Source: Ruminococcus sp.
Lineage (GTDB): Bacteria; Bacillota; Clostridia; Oscillospirales; Acutalibacteraceae
Direction of reading: 5' to 3'
Assembly: GCA_017457155.1 (NCBI GenBank)
Contig: JAFTHZ010000012.1
Span: 1 to 57,370, forward strand
DNA: 57,370 bases
How positions within the stretch are numbered: the first letter of the stretch is position 1; each line of letters opens with the position of its first letter. The position numbers and the translations under genes are program-made. Positions 49,436 through 57,370 of this stretch are shown here, piece by piece. Under the pieces are notes generated by a model. The model did not search any database and had not been told where the DNA came from. It worked only from the letters and a program-made list of their open reading frames with translations.

Positions 49436-52400
49436 TTACTGGGCAAATACCTCTTTCATAGCAGGCAGAGCATCCTGTTTGCTATGAAGTCGCAGGGCGA
49501 TGTAGGGCTTTGAACCTGCAGAGAGGAAAGCGTTGCCCTTTGCCTTGGTGATGAGAGAGATAAGAGCAGGATTCTTAATGTCTTTTACGTACATCAGCAG
49601 GGTGGTGTCGTTCTGTTTTATCTCGTATATGCCCATCTGTGCCGCACTGTTTCTGATAAGCGCCACATCGATGAGTCCCATAACAGACTTGGGCACATCG
49701 CCGAATCTGTCGATCAGCTCATCCACCACATCCGACGCCTGCTCGGGTGTACGGATATCCGCAATCAGCTTATACACATCAAGTCGCAGAGACAGACTCT
49801 CGATGTAGCTGTCGGGGATATGAGCCACAATGGCAACATCGATGAGACAATCCTTGTCATCCCGCTCGGCGGTTGACTCTCCCCTCTCCTCCTTAACAGC
49901 ACTATCAAGAAGCTTCAGGTACATATCGTATCCTACGTCCTCCATGTGTCCGTGCTGATGAGCGCCCAGCACAGAGCCTGCACCTCTCAGCTCCAGATCA
50001 CGCATGGCGATCTTCATACCTGAGCCAAACTCAGTAAACTCCCTGATGGCGGTCAGACGCTTGCTGGAAATATCACTGAGGGCCTTGCCGGGAGTGAAGG
50101 TAAGGTATGCCCATGCACGGCGGTTGGAGCGACCGACTCTGCCTCTCAGCTGATGAAGCTGAGAAAGTCCGAATCTGTCTGCGTTCTCTATAATCAGGGT
50201 GTTGGCATTGGCAATATCCACACCTGTCTCTATGATGGTTGTGCACACAAGCACGTTTATCTTCTGCTCCAACATATCACGCCACACAGCGCTCAGCTCG
50301 GTCTCGGACATTTTTCCGTGACCTACCCCTACATTTGCCTCGGGGATAGCCTGCTGGATGCGTGCAGCCTTTGCGTTGATGGTCTCTACATTATTGTGCA
50401 GGTAGAACACCTGTCCCCCACGGCGAAGCTCCTTGCGGATGGCTTCGTTAATGATTCCGCTGTCGTGCTCCAGCACATAGGTCTGCACAGGATATCGGTT
50501 CTGGGGAGCTTCCTCCAGCACCGAAAGATCCCTGATTCCGCTCAGGGCCATGTTGAGGGTTCTGGGTATAGGTGTGGCCGAGAGGGTCAGCACATCCACA
50601 TTCTTGTAGAGCTCCTTGAACCGCTCTTTGTGAGCAACTCCAAAGCGCTGTTCCTCGTCGATAATCGCAAGTCCCAAATCCCTAAACTCCACGTCCTTCT
50701 GAACCAGACGATGGGTACCGATTATCATATCGATTTCTCCGCGCTTGAGTTTCTTAATTATCTCCTGCTGTTCCTTTGGCTTGCGGAACCTGGACAGAAG
50801 TTCTACCCTCACAGGGTATCCGTCAAAACGACGCAGAACGGTCTGGTAGTGCTGCCAGGCAAGGATGGTTGTGGGACAAAGCAGCGCACACTGCTTTGAG
50901 TCGCCGATACACTTGAAGGCTGCTCTGAGTGCTACCTCTGTCTTGCCAAATCCCACGTCTCCGCACAGGAGTCTGTCCATGGGCGCTGTGCGCTCCATAT
51001 CTCCTTTTATTTCTGAGGCACAGCGGAGCTGGTCAGGAGTCTCCTCATACTCAAATCCCGTCTCAAAGTCACGCTGCCACTCTCCATCACGGGAGAAAGC
51101 ATATCCGGGAGCATTCATACGCTGACTGTACAGAGCAATCAGCTCCTTTGCCATATCCTTCACGGCGGAACGGACTCTGGACTTTGCCTTCTGCCACTCT
51201 GTGCCGCCAAGTCTGTTAAGCTTGACCTTTGAGTCCTCTTTTGGTCCGATGTACTTTGCCACCAGGTCCAGCTGGGTTACGGGAACATACAGAACATCTC
51301 CCTTGGCATAGCTGATCTTTATATAGTCCTTCACGACACCATGGGCGTCAATTTTGTTGACACCCTGAAAAATTCCGATGCCGTGAGCAGTATGAACAAC
51401 ATAGTCACCCACAGACAGGTCAGACAGGCTGTATATCTCCTGTCCGTTCTTAGGGAGCTTGCGTTTGCGCTCGTTCTGAACCACTCTTCTGCCCTGAGTA
51501 TAGAGGAAGAACCTCTCATGAGGATACTCAAATCCCGAGGACAAAGCTCCCTCCATAAGGTACACACGGCCTGCCTCCAGCAGCTCATCCGTCTGAGCAT
51601 ATCGGGCAGGAAAACCTCTGCTGCTCAGAGACTGGGCGATGTTGCGAGCCCCCTTCTCGGTGCCTGCAAGGAACACCACGGTACTGTTTCTCAGCTCTAT
51701 GGTACGAAGCTCCTCGCACAGCTCGGAGATAGTACCCGTAAAAGGCGGAAGCTGCTTTGCGGTCATACTCACCGCCTCAGACAGAGGAAGCTCCTTGCTG
51801 CCATGAACAAAGTTGTCCAGATACACTACTCCCCTGTCTCTGAATATATCCGTAATCTCTCTGTAATCCAGAGAGTATTTCTCAAAACCTCTGCAAAGAA
51901 TTCCCTCGGCAAAATAATCCACCAGGTCCTCTTTGTACCGAAACTCCACGTTGGACATTCTCTCCCTGAGGGCATTCTCCTCAGAGAGGAAGCAAATGTA
52001 GTCATCATCAAGATAATCAAAGAGAGTGGCGCTCTCTCCGTAGATGAGATTTATGTACTTATCAAGGCAGGAAAGATGAAGCCCCCGGCTTATCCTCTCT
52101 GCTTCATCAAACAGAGTCTCCTTTGCTTTTTGGGATTTCTCTCCTCGCAGGAGAGATGCCTTCTTGCGGATTTTCTCAGATAGCTCCTCTCTGTCAGATA
52201 TAAACACCTCTGAGGAGGGAGTCAGGGTTATCTCTTCCAGCGCCTTTGTCCTGCGCTGGGTAGGCAGGTCAAAGTAGTTGATAGAGTCTATATCATCACC
52301 CCAAAACTCCACTCTGATGGGATTTTCTGCATCGGGAGCATAGAAATCCAGTATTCCGCCTCTCACAGAATACTGACCAACTCCGTCAATCTGGTCGTAG

Positions 52401-52882
52401 CGCTCATACCCGAGGAGTGTAAGCGCAGACACACACCTGTCAAGGGACACACTCTCGCCCACCCTGAGAAACAGGGTGGCACTGTCAAGACACAAAGGAG
52501 GAATTGTGTACTGAGCCGCCGCATCACCGCAGGCAATACAGCAGTCGCACTCCCCTGTCAGCATACGGAGCAACACTGACATACGCTGGTGCTCGTACTC
52601 TCTGGAGCGACCTGTCAGGTCACGGAAGTTAAAATCCCTGTAAGGATACACCATGGCACGAAGTCCCATAGAGCACAGATCATCACACAGAAGCGCCGCT
52701 TCCTGCTCATCAGAAGCAATACAAAAAGCCCTGCTTTTTTTACTTTGGCAGAGCGAGTATATCATATTAGCCTTGTGGACGGCTGTCAGTCCCGACACCG
52801 CCACACAGGCACCTTTTTTCACCGAAGCCTGTACCCTCCTGTAGTCAGGAGACTGCTCCGAAATCTGAGAGAGAAACTTCAT
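49436..52882 (-). CDS. mfd: Transcription-repair coupling factor Mfd
   Basis: Mfd dislodges stalled RNA polymerase and recruits UvrA. The 1148-residue product has UvrB-like N-terminal domains, a polymerase-interacting CarD/RID domain (about 470-540; LSVGDYVVHTAHGIGIFQG), and the RecG-like translocase with Walker A GDVGFGKTEVALRA and DEEQRFG. TETGVDIANANTLI and QLHQLRGRVGRS belong to motifs V and VI, and the C-terminal regulatory domain follows. TTTGGAGG lies just before the ATG. pth lies upstream, the usual order. Confidence 0.98.
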   Translation of the reverse strand: MKFLSQISEQSPDYRRVQASVKKGACVAVSGLTAVHKANMIYSLCQSKKSRAFCIASDEQEAALLCDDLCSMGLRAMVYPYRDFNFRDLTGRSREYEHQRMSVLLRMLTGECDCCIACGDAAAQYTIPPLCLDSATLFLRVGESVSLDRCVSALTLLGYERYDQIDGVGQYSVRGGILDFYAPDAENPIRVEFWGDDIDSINYFDLPTQRRTKALEEITLTPSSEVFISDREELSEKIRKKASLLRGEKSQKAKETLFDEAERISRGLHLSCLDKYINLIYGESATLFDYLDDDYICFLSEENALRERMSNVEFRYKEDLVDYFAEGILCRGFEKYSLDYREITDIFRDRGVVYLDNFVHGSKELPLSEAVSMTAKQLPPFTGTISELCEELRTIELRNSTVVFLAGTEKGARNIAQSLSSRGFPARYAQTDELLEAGRVYLMEGALSSGFEYPHERFFLYTQGRRVVQNERKRKLPKNGQEIYSLSDLSVGDYVVHTAHGIGIFQGVNKIDAHGVVKDYIKISYAKGDVLYVPVTQLDLVAKYIGPKEDSKVKLNRLGGTEWQKAKSRVRSAVKDMAKELIALYSQRMNAPGYAFSRDGEWQRDFETGFEYEETPDQLRCASEIKGDMERTAPMDRLLCGDVGFGKTEVALRAAFKCIGDSKQCALLCPTTILAWQHYQTVLRRFDGYPVRVELLSRFRKPKEQQEIIKKLKRGEIDMIIGTHRLVQKDVEFRDLGLAIIDEEQRFGVAHKERFKELYKNVDVLTLSATPIPRTLNMALSGIRDLSVLEEAPQNRYPVQTYVLEHDSGIINEAIRKELRRGGQVFYLHNNVETINAKAARIQQAIPEANVGVGHGKMSETELSAVWRDMLEQKINVLVCTTIIETGVDIANANTLIIENADRFGLSQLHQLRGRVGRSNRRAWAYLTFTPGKALSDISSKRLTAIREFTEFGSGMKIAMRDLELRGAGSVLGAHQHGHMEDVGYDMYLKLLDSAVKEERGESTAERDDKDCLIDVAIVAHIPDSYIESLSLRLDVYKLIADIRTPEQASDVVDELIDRFGDVPKSVMGLIDVALIRNSAAQMGIYEIKQNDTTLLMYVKDIKNPALISLITKAKGNAFLSAGSKPYIALRLHSKQDALPAMKEVFAQ

Positions 52883-52915
52883 TATTCCTCCAAAGAATTA
52901 TATCAATCAGGACGA

Positions 52916-53518
52916 TCAGTTGAACTTTTGCATTGCGCCCTGAGTATTGTCGTCAACCATAAGCTCCACAGCTTCCACCGTGTTCAGGAGTACTCCCTCA
53001 AGCACCTTGCGGTCAGACTGTGAGAACCTTGACAGCACCCAGTCCTTCAGGTCATAGTCGGGATGGGGCTTCTTGCCCACACCCACCTTGACTCTGGGGA
53101 ACATATCCGAGCCTGTCAGATAGATGATATTCTTCATTCCGTTGTGGCCGCCGTCGCTACCCTTCTGGCGGATACGCATCCTGCCCACATCGAGAGAGAT
53201 ATCATCAAAAATTATAATCACCCGTGAGGGGTCGATTTTGTAGAAATTCATCGCCTCACGGACAGCTTCACCCGAGTTGTTCATATAGGTGGAGGGCTTC
53301 ATCAGCAGACAACGTTTTCCGCTGATTCTGCACTCGCCTGTGGTGGACTTGAATCTGATCTTCTTCATCTGGCATCCGAACTTATCGGCAATCAGGTCGA
53401 TGGCATCGAAACCGCAGTTGTGGCGGGTATTCTCGTACTGTCTGCCCGGGTTGCCCAGTCCAACAATAATATAGTCCACAGGAGATGAGCCTGTGCTCTT
53501 TGACCCTCTGAATAACAT
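52916..53518 (-). CDS. pth: Peptidyl-tRNA hydrolase
   Basis: Pth releases tRNA from prematurely dropped peptidyl-tRNA. The 200-residue product has VGLGNPGRQYENTRHNCGF with the catalytic His, KPSTYMNNSGEAV, FDDISLDVG with the catalytic Asp, and RQKGSDGGHNGMK. I choose ATG 53518, 7 bases after GAGGTG; a further 20 in-frame residues upstream do not match the family. About 15 residues precede the conserved core. Confidence 0.97.
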   Translation of the reverse strand: MLFRGSKSTGSSPVDYIIVGLGNPGRQYENTRHNCGFDAIDLIADKFGCQMKKIRFKSTTGECRISGKRCLLMKPSTYMNNSGEAVREAMNFYKIDPSRVIIIFDDISLDVGRMRIRQKGSDGGHNGMKNIIYLTGSDMFPRVKVGVGKKPHPDYDLKDWVLSRFSQSDRKVLEGVLLNTVEAVELMVDDNTQGAMQKFN

Positions 53519-53576
53519 ATATAAACACCTCAGAAATACAATCTCTATCTGCAGTAAAAACCACCGCAGAAAACGC

Positions 53577-53607
53577 AAAACACAGGGAACGGCTCAGCCG
53601 TCCCCTG
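53577..53607 (-). terminator. Terminator-like hairpin between prs and pth
   Basis: CAGGG-a-ACGGC and GCCGT-c-CCCTG form a 10-pair stem with one mismatch, followed on the minus strand by TGTTTTGCG. It would end or attenuate the transcript from prs. Confidence 0.65.
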
Positions 53608-53644
53608 TTGACTTTCTTAAAATATGGACAGATATACCCGTATC

Positions 53645-54601
53645 TTACAGAGTAACTGTGGAAACAGGCTTGTCTGCGTAGATTCTCTCGATTGCCTCTG
53701 CGAATACGGAAGCAACAGGAAGAATAGTGAACTTGTCCAGCATATTCTCCTCGGGAATCGGAACTGTATCCAGAAGGATGAGCTCCTTGATAACGCTGTT
53801 CTCAATTCTCTCAATAGCGGGACCGGAGAGCACTGCGTGAGTTGCGCAAGCGTAAACCTCCTTGCAACCCTGATCCATGATAGCCTTTGCAGCGTTGCAC
53901 AGTGTGCCTGCTGTATCGATCATATCATCAACGAGGATAGCCTTCTTGCCTGCAACATCACCGATGATGTTCATAACCTCGGAGACGTTAGCCTTCTGTC
54001 TTCTCTTATCGATAATTGCAATGGGGGTACCGATCTTTGCTGCAAAGTTTCTTGCTCTTGTAACGGAGCCAAGGTCAGGAGAAACAACTACATAATCGTC
54101 GAAGTTCTTGCCGATCTTCTTCTTCATGTGATTTGCAAGCATGGGAGCACCAACAAGGTGGTCAACGGGAATGTTGAAGAATCCCTGAATCTGGTTTGCA
54201 TGAAGGTCCATGGTCAGGACTCTGTCTGCACCTGCAGCTGTGATAAGGTCAGCGCAAAGCTTTGCTGAGATCGGATCTCTTGCCTTTGCCTTGCGATCCT
54301 GACGTGCATAACCGAAGTAAGGGATAACTGCTGTGATACGAGCAGCGGATGCACGCTTCATAGCGTCGATCATAATGAGCATCTCCATGAGATTGTCATT
54401 AACAGGTGTGCAGGTAGACTGAACGATAAAGCACTCGCTACCTCTGACTGACTCGTGAAGAGATACAGAGATCTCGCCGTCACTGAAGGTAGTACAGCTG
54501 CTCTTGCCCAGAGGCAGACCCAAACAACCGGCTATACCCTGTGCAACGGTAGGATTTGAGTTACCTGCAAAGATTTTAATGTCTTTTCCGTGAAAATTCA
54601 T
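53645..54601 (-). CDS. prs: Ribose-phosphate pyrophosphokinase
   Basis: Prs makes PRPP from ribose 5-phosphate and ATP for nucleotide, His and Trp synthesis. The 318-residue class I enzyme has FSDGEISVSLHESVRG, the ATP loop YFGYARQDRKAKARDPISAK, the metal-binding DLHANQIQGFF and the PRPP loop ILVDDMIDTAGT. AAAAGGAA precedes the ATG. It lies between a GlmU-like gene and pth, the classic glmU-prs-pth order. Confidence 0.98.
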   Translation of the reverse strand: MNFHGKDIKIFAGNSNPTVAQGIAGCLGLPLGKSSCTTFSDGEISVSLHESVRGSECFIVQSTCTPVNDNLMEMLIMIDAMKRASAARITAVIPYFGYARQDRKAKARDPISAKLCADLITAAGADRVLTMDLHANQIQGFFNIPVDHLVGAPMLANHMKKKIGKNFDDYVVVSPDLGSVTRARNFAAKIGTPIAIIDKRRQKANVSEVMNIIGDVAGKKAILVDDMIDTAGTLCNAAKAIMDQGCKEVYACATHAVLSGPAIERIENSVIKELILLDTVPIPEENMLDKFTILPVASVFAEAIERIYADKPVSTVTL

Positions 54602-54680
54602 GTTCCTTTTCCCCTTTTCATGAAATAGTTAATTGGATTTTGAGTATATGTAAAATTAATTAACCACAGTTTTATGTGTA

Positions 54681-55436
54681 TCAGCCCTGTGTGCCGTAGC
54701 CCTTGGCGATGGCAATCTCGTTGAGCTGCTGAAGCTGAGCAGGATCGTTGGCACCCAGTGCCACGTCTGAGGTAGCAGCAACGAAGGCGCCTGCCTTCTT
54801 GCCGTCAGAGATGATGAGCTTCAGTGCATCGGGCAGATAGTATTCCTTAGCCTTGTTGTCAGAGGTGATTCTGTCAAGCACAGAGAGCAGTGCCCCTGTG
54901 TCAAACCAATATGCACCGGAGTTGATCTCCCTGATTTCTCTGATTTTCTCATCAGCATCCTTGTGCTCGATGATGGCGCTGAGGGTACCGTCGCTGTTTC
55001 TCACAACTCTGCCGTAGCCTGTTGCATCCTCAACCTCTGCGCTGATAACGGTTGCATAGGAGCCTGTGTCCATATGCTGGCTCAGCGAATCGGCGATTGT
55101 GCCTGCATCGATAAAGGGAGCATCTCCTCCCAGTATCACAACAGAGCCGCCCCTCTCCTCAAGGAACTTTCTGGCCATCATAACTGCGTGGCCTGTTCCC
55201 AGTCGCTCTGACTGGAGCACCGTCTCAACAGGAAAATCAAGTGTACCAAGATACTCGTCGATGTACTCTGCACGATATCCCTTGACAACACAGATGTCGT
55301 CAATCCCTGCAGCTCTGACTGCATCGATGACCCATCTAAGCATAGGCTTTGAGAGAACCTCGCAGAGTGTCTTGGGTTTTTCGCTCTGCATTCTCTTGCC
55401 TTCGCCTCCGGCAAGAATAACCGCACATTTCTTCAT
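54681..55436 (-). CDS. GlmU-like UDP-GlcNAc pyrophosphorylase domain protein lacking the acetyltransferase domain
   Basis: The 251-residue product is a sugar-nucleotidyltransferase with the GlmU N-terminal signature VILAGGEGKRM, KPKTLCEVLSKPML, the uridine-site QSERLGTGHAV, ILGGDAPFID and the YGRVVRN and EINSGAYWF motifs. Full-length GlmU has about 455 residues, with a left-handed beta-helix acetyltransferase after residue 250. Here a TGA ends the gene at that border, and no beta-helix hexapeptides follow in any frame before prs. It probably makes UDP-GlcNAc from GlcNAc-1-phosphate; acetylation must come from elsewhere. ATG 55436 with GAAAGGA is the likely start, next to prs as in Bacillus glmU. 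Confidence 0.88.
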   Translation of the reverse strand: MKKCAVILAGGEGKRMQSEKPKTLCEVLSKPMLRWVIDAVRAAGIDDICVVKGYRAEYIDEYLGTLDFPVETVLQSERLGTGHAVMMARKFLEERGGSVVILGGDAPFIDAGTIADSLSQHMDTGSYATVISAEVEDATGYGRVVRNSDGTLSAIIEHKDADEKIREIREINSGAYWFDTGALLSVLDRITSDNKAKEYYLPDALKLIISDGKKAGAFVAATSDVALGANDPAQLQQLNEIAIAKGYGTQG

Positions 55437-55453
55437 ACGAACATATCCTTTCC

Positions 55454-55470
55454 GAGTCCCTCGTGGACTC
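55454..55470 (-). promoter_or_regulatory. Hairpin beside the ribosome site of the GlmU-like gene
   Basis: GAGTCC-acgag-GGACTC on the minus strand sits immediately before the SD GAAAGGA. A plausible promoter upstream reads TTACAA-N17-TATAAT in the same AT-rich region. The rest of the 318 bases between this gene and ppdK (55437-55754) holds only the ppdK promoter and leader. Confidence 0.4.
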
Positions 55471-55623
55471 ACAGAATAACACTTATAGATATTATCGCAT
55501 AAATAAATCTTTTTTCAAGTCATTATAAAGAATTAATCACATCTTTGTAATGATTAAACAAATTGTCATCCTTAAAACATAAATATTGGTAACATTTTAT
55601 GACAAAATAAATACAAAAAAATA

Positions 55624-55652
55624 TGGCAATTTTTCAATTAATTTGTTATAAT
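55624..55652 (+). promoter_or_regulatory. Promoter and leader of ppdK
   Basis: A perfect TATAAT (55647-55652) stands 17 bases after the weak TGGCAA. The leader of about 90 bases has two possible hairpins (GGGACA/TGTTCCC with a bulge; AAGC...CGG/CCG...GCTT) before the strong AGGAGG at 55741-55746. Confidence 0.55.
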
Positions 55653-55754
55653 ACTTTTTAGGCATGGGACAAGCTGTTCCCAGCGCACTTAATAAGCAAG
55701 GCGGAATACCGTTTCGCTTTTGCATATCACACACATTTTTAGGAGGTTTTTAAA

Positions 55755-57370
55755 ATGAGCCACAAGTTTGTTTACCTCTTCAAAGAGGGTAACGCAAGCA
55801 TGCGTGAGCTTCTCGGCGGTAAGGGTGCTAACCTGGCAGAGATGACTTCTCTTGGTCTTCCTGTTCCCCAGGGTTTCACAGTAACCACAGAGGCTTGCAC
55901 ACAGTACTACGAGGACGGTCGTAAGATCAACGATGACATCCAGGCACAGATCATGGAGTACATCGAGAAGATGGAGGAGATCACCGGCAAGAAGTTCGGC
56001 GACCTCGAGAATCCTCTCCTTGTTTCCGTTCGCTCCGGCGCAAGAGCATCCATGCCCGGTATGATGGATACTATCCTTAACCTCGGTCTCAACGAGGATG
56101 TTGTTAACGTTATGGCAGAGAAGTCCGGCAACGCTCGTTGGGCTTGGGACTGCTACAGAAGATTCATCCAGATGTACTCCGACGTTGTTATGGAGGTTGG
56201 TAAGAAGTACTTCGAGCAGCTCATCGACGAGATGAAGGAAGCTAAGGGCGTTACACAGGATATCGAGCTGACAGCTGAGGATCTGAAGGTTCTGGCAGGC
56301 CAGTTCAAGGACGAGTACAAGGCAAAGATCGGTAAGGACTTCCCCACAGATCCCAAGGAGCAGCTCATGGGCGCTGTTGAGGCAGTATTCCGTTCATGGG
56401 ATAACCCCCGTGCAAACGTTTATCGTCGTGATAACGATATTCCCTACAGCTGGGGTACAGCTGTTAACGTACAGATGATGGCATTCGGTAACATGGGCGA
56501 CGATTGCGGCACAGGTGTTGCATTTACTCGTGACCCCGCTACCGGTGAGAAGGGCCTCATGGGTGAGTTCCTTGTAAACGCTCAGGGTGAGGACGTTGTT
56601 GCTGGCGTTCGTACTCCCATGCCCATCGCACAGATGGCTGACAAGTTCCCCCAGGCATACGAGGAGTTCCTCGCAGTATGCGCAAAGCTGGAGGACCACT
56701 ACAGAGATATGCAGGATATGGAGTTCACAATTGAGGGCGGCAAGCTCTACATGCTCCAGACAAGAAACGGTAAGAGAACAGCTAAGGCTGCTCTGAAGAT
56801 TGCTTGCGACCTGGTAGACGAGGGTATGATCGATGAGAAGCAGGCTGTTGCTATGATCGATCCCAGAAACCTGGACACACTCCTCCATCCCCAGTTCGAT
56901 CAGAAGGCTCTCAAGGCTGCAACTCCCGCAGGCAAGGGTCTTGGCGCATCTCCCGGTGCTGCTTGCGGTAAGGTTGTATTCACAGCTGAGGACGCAGAGG
57001 CTTGGAACGAGAGAGGCGAGAAGGTTATCCTCGTAAGACTCGAGACTTCTCCCGAGGATATCACAGGTATGAAGGCTTCTCAGGGTATCCTGACAGTTCG
57101 TGGCGGTATGACATCCCACGCAGCTGTTGTTGCTCGTGGTATGGGTACTTGCTGTGTATCCGGCTGCGGCGACATCAAGATGGACGAGGAGAACAAGAAG
57201 TTCGAGCTGGCAGGCAAGACCTACACAGAGGGCGACTACATCTCCATCGATGGTTCCACAGGTAACATCTACGACGGCATCATTCCCACTGTTGACGCTG
57301 AGATCGCTGGCGAGTTCGGCAGAATCATGGCTTGGGCTGACAAGTACAGAGTTCTGAAGGTTCGCACCAA
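55755..57370 (+). CDS. ppdK: Pyruvate, phosphate dikinase (3' end beyond the window)
   Basis: PPDK interconverts pyruvate, ATP and phosphate with PEP, AMP and pyrophosphate, and in anaerobes often works in glycolysis or gluconeogenesis. The first 538 codons of a gene of about 875 are present. The ATP-grasp domain covers about 1-340 (ELLGGKGANLAEM; SVRSGARASMPGMMDTIL; GTGVAFTRDPATGEKG). The swivelling phosphohistidine domain follows, with catalytic His 455 in GGMTSHAAVVARG, the same number as in the Clostridium symbiosum enzyme. The PEP-binding barrel is outside the window. AGGAGG lies 8 bases before the ATG. Codon use (many GTT, CGT, TAC, AAG) suggests high expression. Confidence 0.97.
   Translation, partial: MSHKFVYLFKEGNASMRELLGGKGANLAEMTSLGLPVPQGFTVTTEACTQYYEDGRKINDDIQAQIMEYIEKMEEITGKKFGDLENPLLVSVRSGARASMPGMMDTILNLGLNEDVVNVMAEKSGNARWAWDCYRRFIQMYSDVVMEVGKKYFEQLIDEMKEAKGVTQDIELTAEDLKVLAGQFKDEYKAKIGKDFPTDPKEQLMGAVEAVFRSWDNPRANVYRRDNDIPYSWGTAVNVQMMAFGNMGDDCGTGVAFTRDPATGEKGLMGEFLVNAQGEDVVAGVRTPMPIAQMADKFPQAYEEFLAVCAKLEDHYRDMQDMEFTIEGGKLYMLQTRNGKRTAKAALKIACDLVDEGMIDEKQAVAMIDPRNLDTLLHPQFDQKALKAATPAGKGLGASPGAACGKVVFTAEDAEAWNERGEKVILVRLETSPEDITGMKASQGILTVRGGMTSHAAVVARGMGTCCVSGCGDIKMDEENKKFELAGKTYTEGDYISIDGSTGNIYDGIIPTVDAEIAGEFGRIMAWADKYRVLKVRT

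Noticed and set aside
53624-54268. Plus-strand frame of 214 codons opposite prs
   Set aside because: Antisense shadow; Cys-rich translation is an artefact.
56394-57119. Minus-strand frame of 241 codons opposite ppdK
   Set aside because: The plus strand encodes PPDK with all expected motifs, so this is a shadow frame.

Overview
The window looks like a chromosomal segment of a spore-forming, Gram-positive anaerobe of the class Clostridia, most likely a Ruminococcus-like member of the Oscillospiraceae. Three points support this. Sporulation genes sit in typical clostridial places (sigG near ftsZ; gpr). Three secreted proteins carry dockerin modules of the DATLIQK type seen in Ruminococcus. Housekeeping gene orders (dcw cluster; ylxM-ffh-rpsP-khpA; rimM-trmD; phoH-ybeY-dgkA-era-yqzL-recO; glmU-prs-pth-mfd) are firmicute-like. 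No insertion sequence, prophage, CRISPR array or rRNA was seen. The assignment rests on protein recognition by eye, not on a search.

Layout. 1-500: the tail of an unidentified gene, then a three-tRNA operon (Val, Asp, Thr) on the minus strand with its own promoter. 0.5-5.3 kb: hslO, a SAM methyltransferase, and a BlaI/BlaR1-like regulator-protease pair with a promoter overlapped by two inverted repeats. 5.4-11.7 kb: sigG (minus), then three tandem, individually promoted lipoprotein genes (plus) wedged between sigG and ftsZ. 11.8-24.6 kb: the division and cell-wall cluster, transcribed mraZ-rsmH-ftsL-PBP-(Mur-ligase-like fragment)-mraY-ftsW-murG-murA-ftsQ-ftsZ. It lacks murE, murD, murC, murB and ftsA, and keeps only a remnant where murE/murF normally lie. 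24.7-28.6 kb: a coiled-coil protein, coaD, rsmD, uvrC, ptsH. 28.7-33.8 kb: trmD, rimM, a leucine-rich-repeat surface protein, then khpA, rpsP, ffh, ylxM. 34.0-40.3 kb (plus): phoH, ybeY, dgkA, era, a yqzL-like small gene, recO, mutS2. 40.4-49.3 kb: accessory secreted proteins (a protein with an N-terminal dockerin; a papain-like protease and a CHAP amidase with C-terminal dockerins; an anchored Pro/Thr-rich protein; a PrsA-like lipoprotein) interleaved with gpr and asnS. 49.4-55.4 kb: mfd, pth, prs and a GlmU-like uridylyltransferase. 55.7 kb to the end: ppdK, cut by the window edge.

How it fits together. The core genes supply septation and lipid II synthesis (MraY, MurG, MurA, FtsW, class B PBP), envelope lipid recycling (DgkA), translation and tRNA maturation (TrmD, RimM, S16, YbeY, Era, Pth, AsnRS), protein targeting (Ffh/YlxM), DNA repair (UvrC, Mfd, RecO, MutS2) and central metabolism (Prs, CoaD, PPDK, HPr). 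Around them sit surface modules that look lineage-specific: the three lipoproteins, one ending in a C-type lectin fold; the LRR protein; the dockerin proteins; and an acidic Tyr/Asp tail on FtsQ.

Most worth a second look: the mosaic lipoprotein family between ftsZ and sigG; the Mur-ligase fragment inside the dcw cluster; the BlaR1-like protease with Ig-like repeats instead of a beta-lactam sensor; the PhoH gene that seems to lack a standard start codon; and the one-domain GlmU. Many sigma-A-type promoters here can be read directly with 17-bp spacers, so the transcription units are unusually clear.
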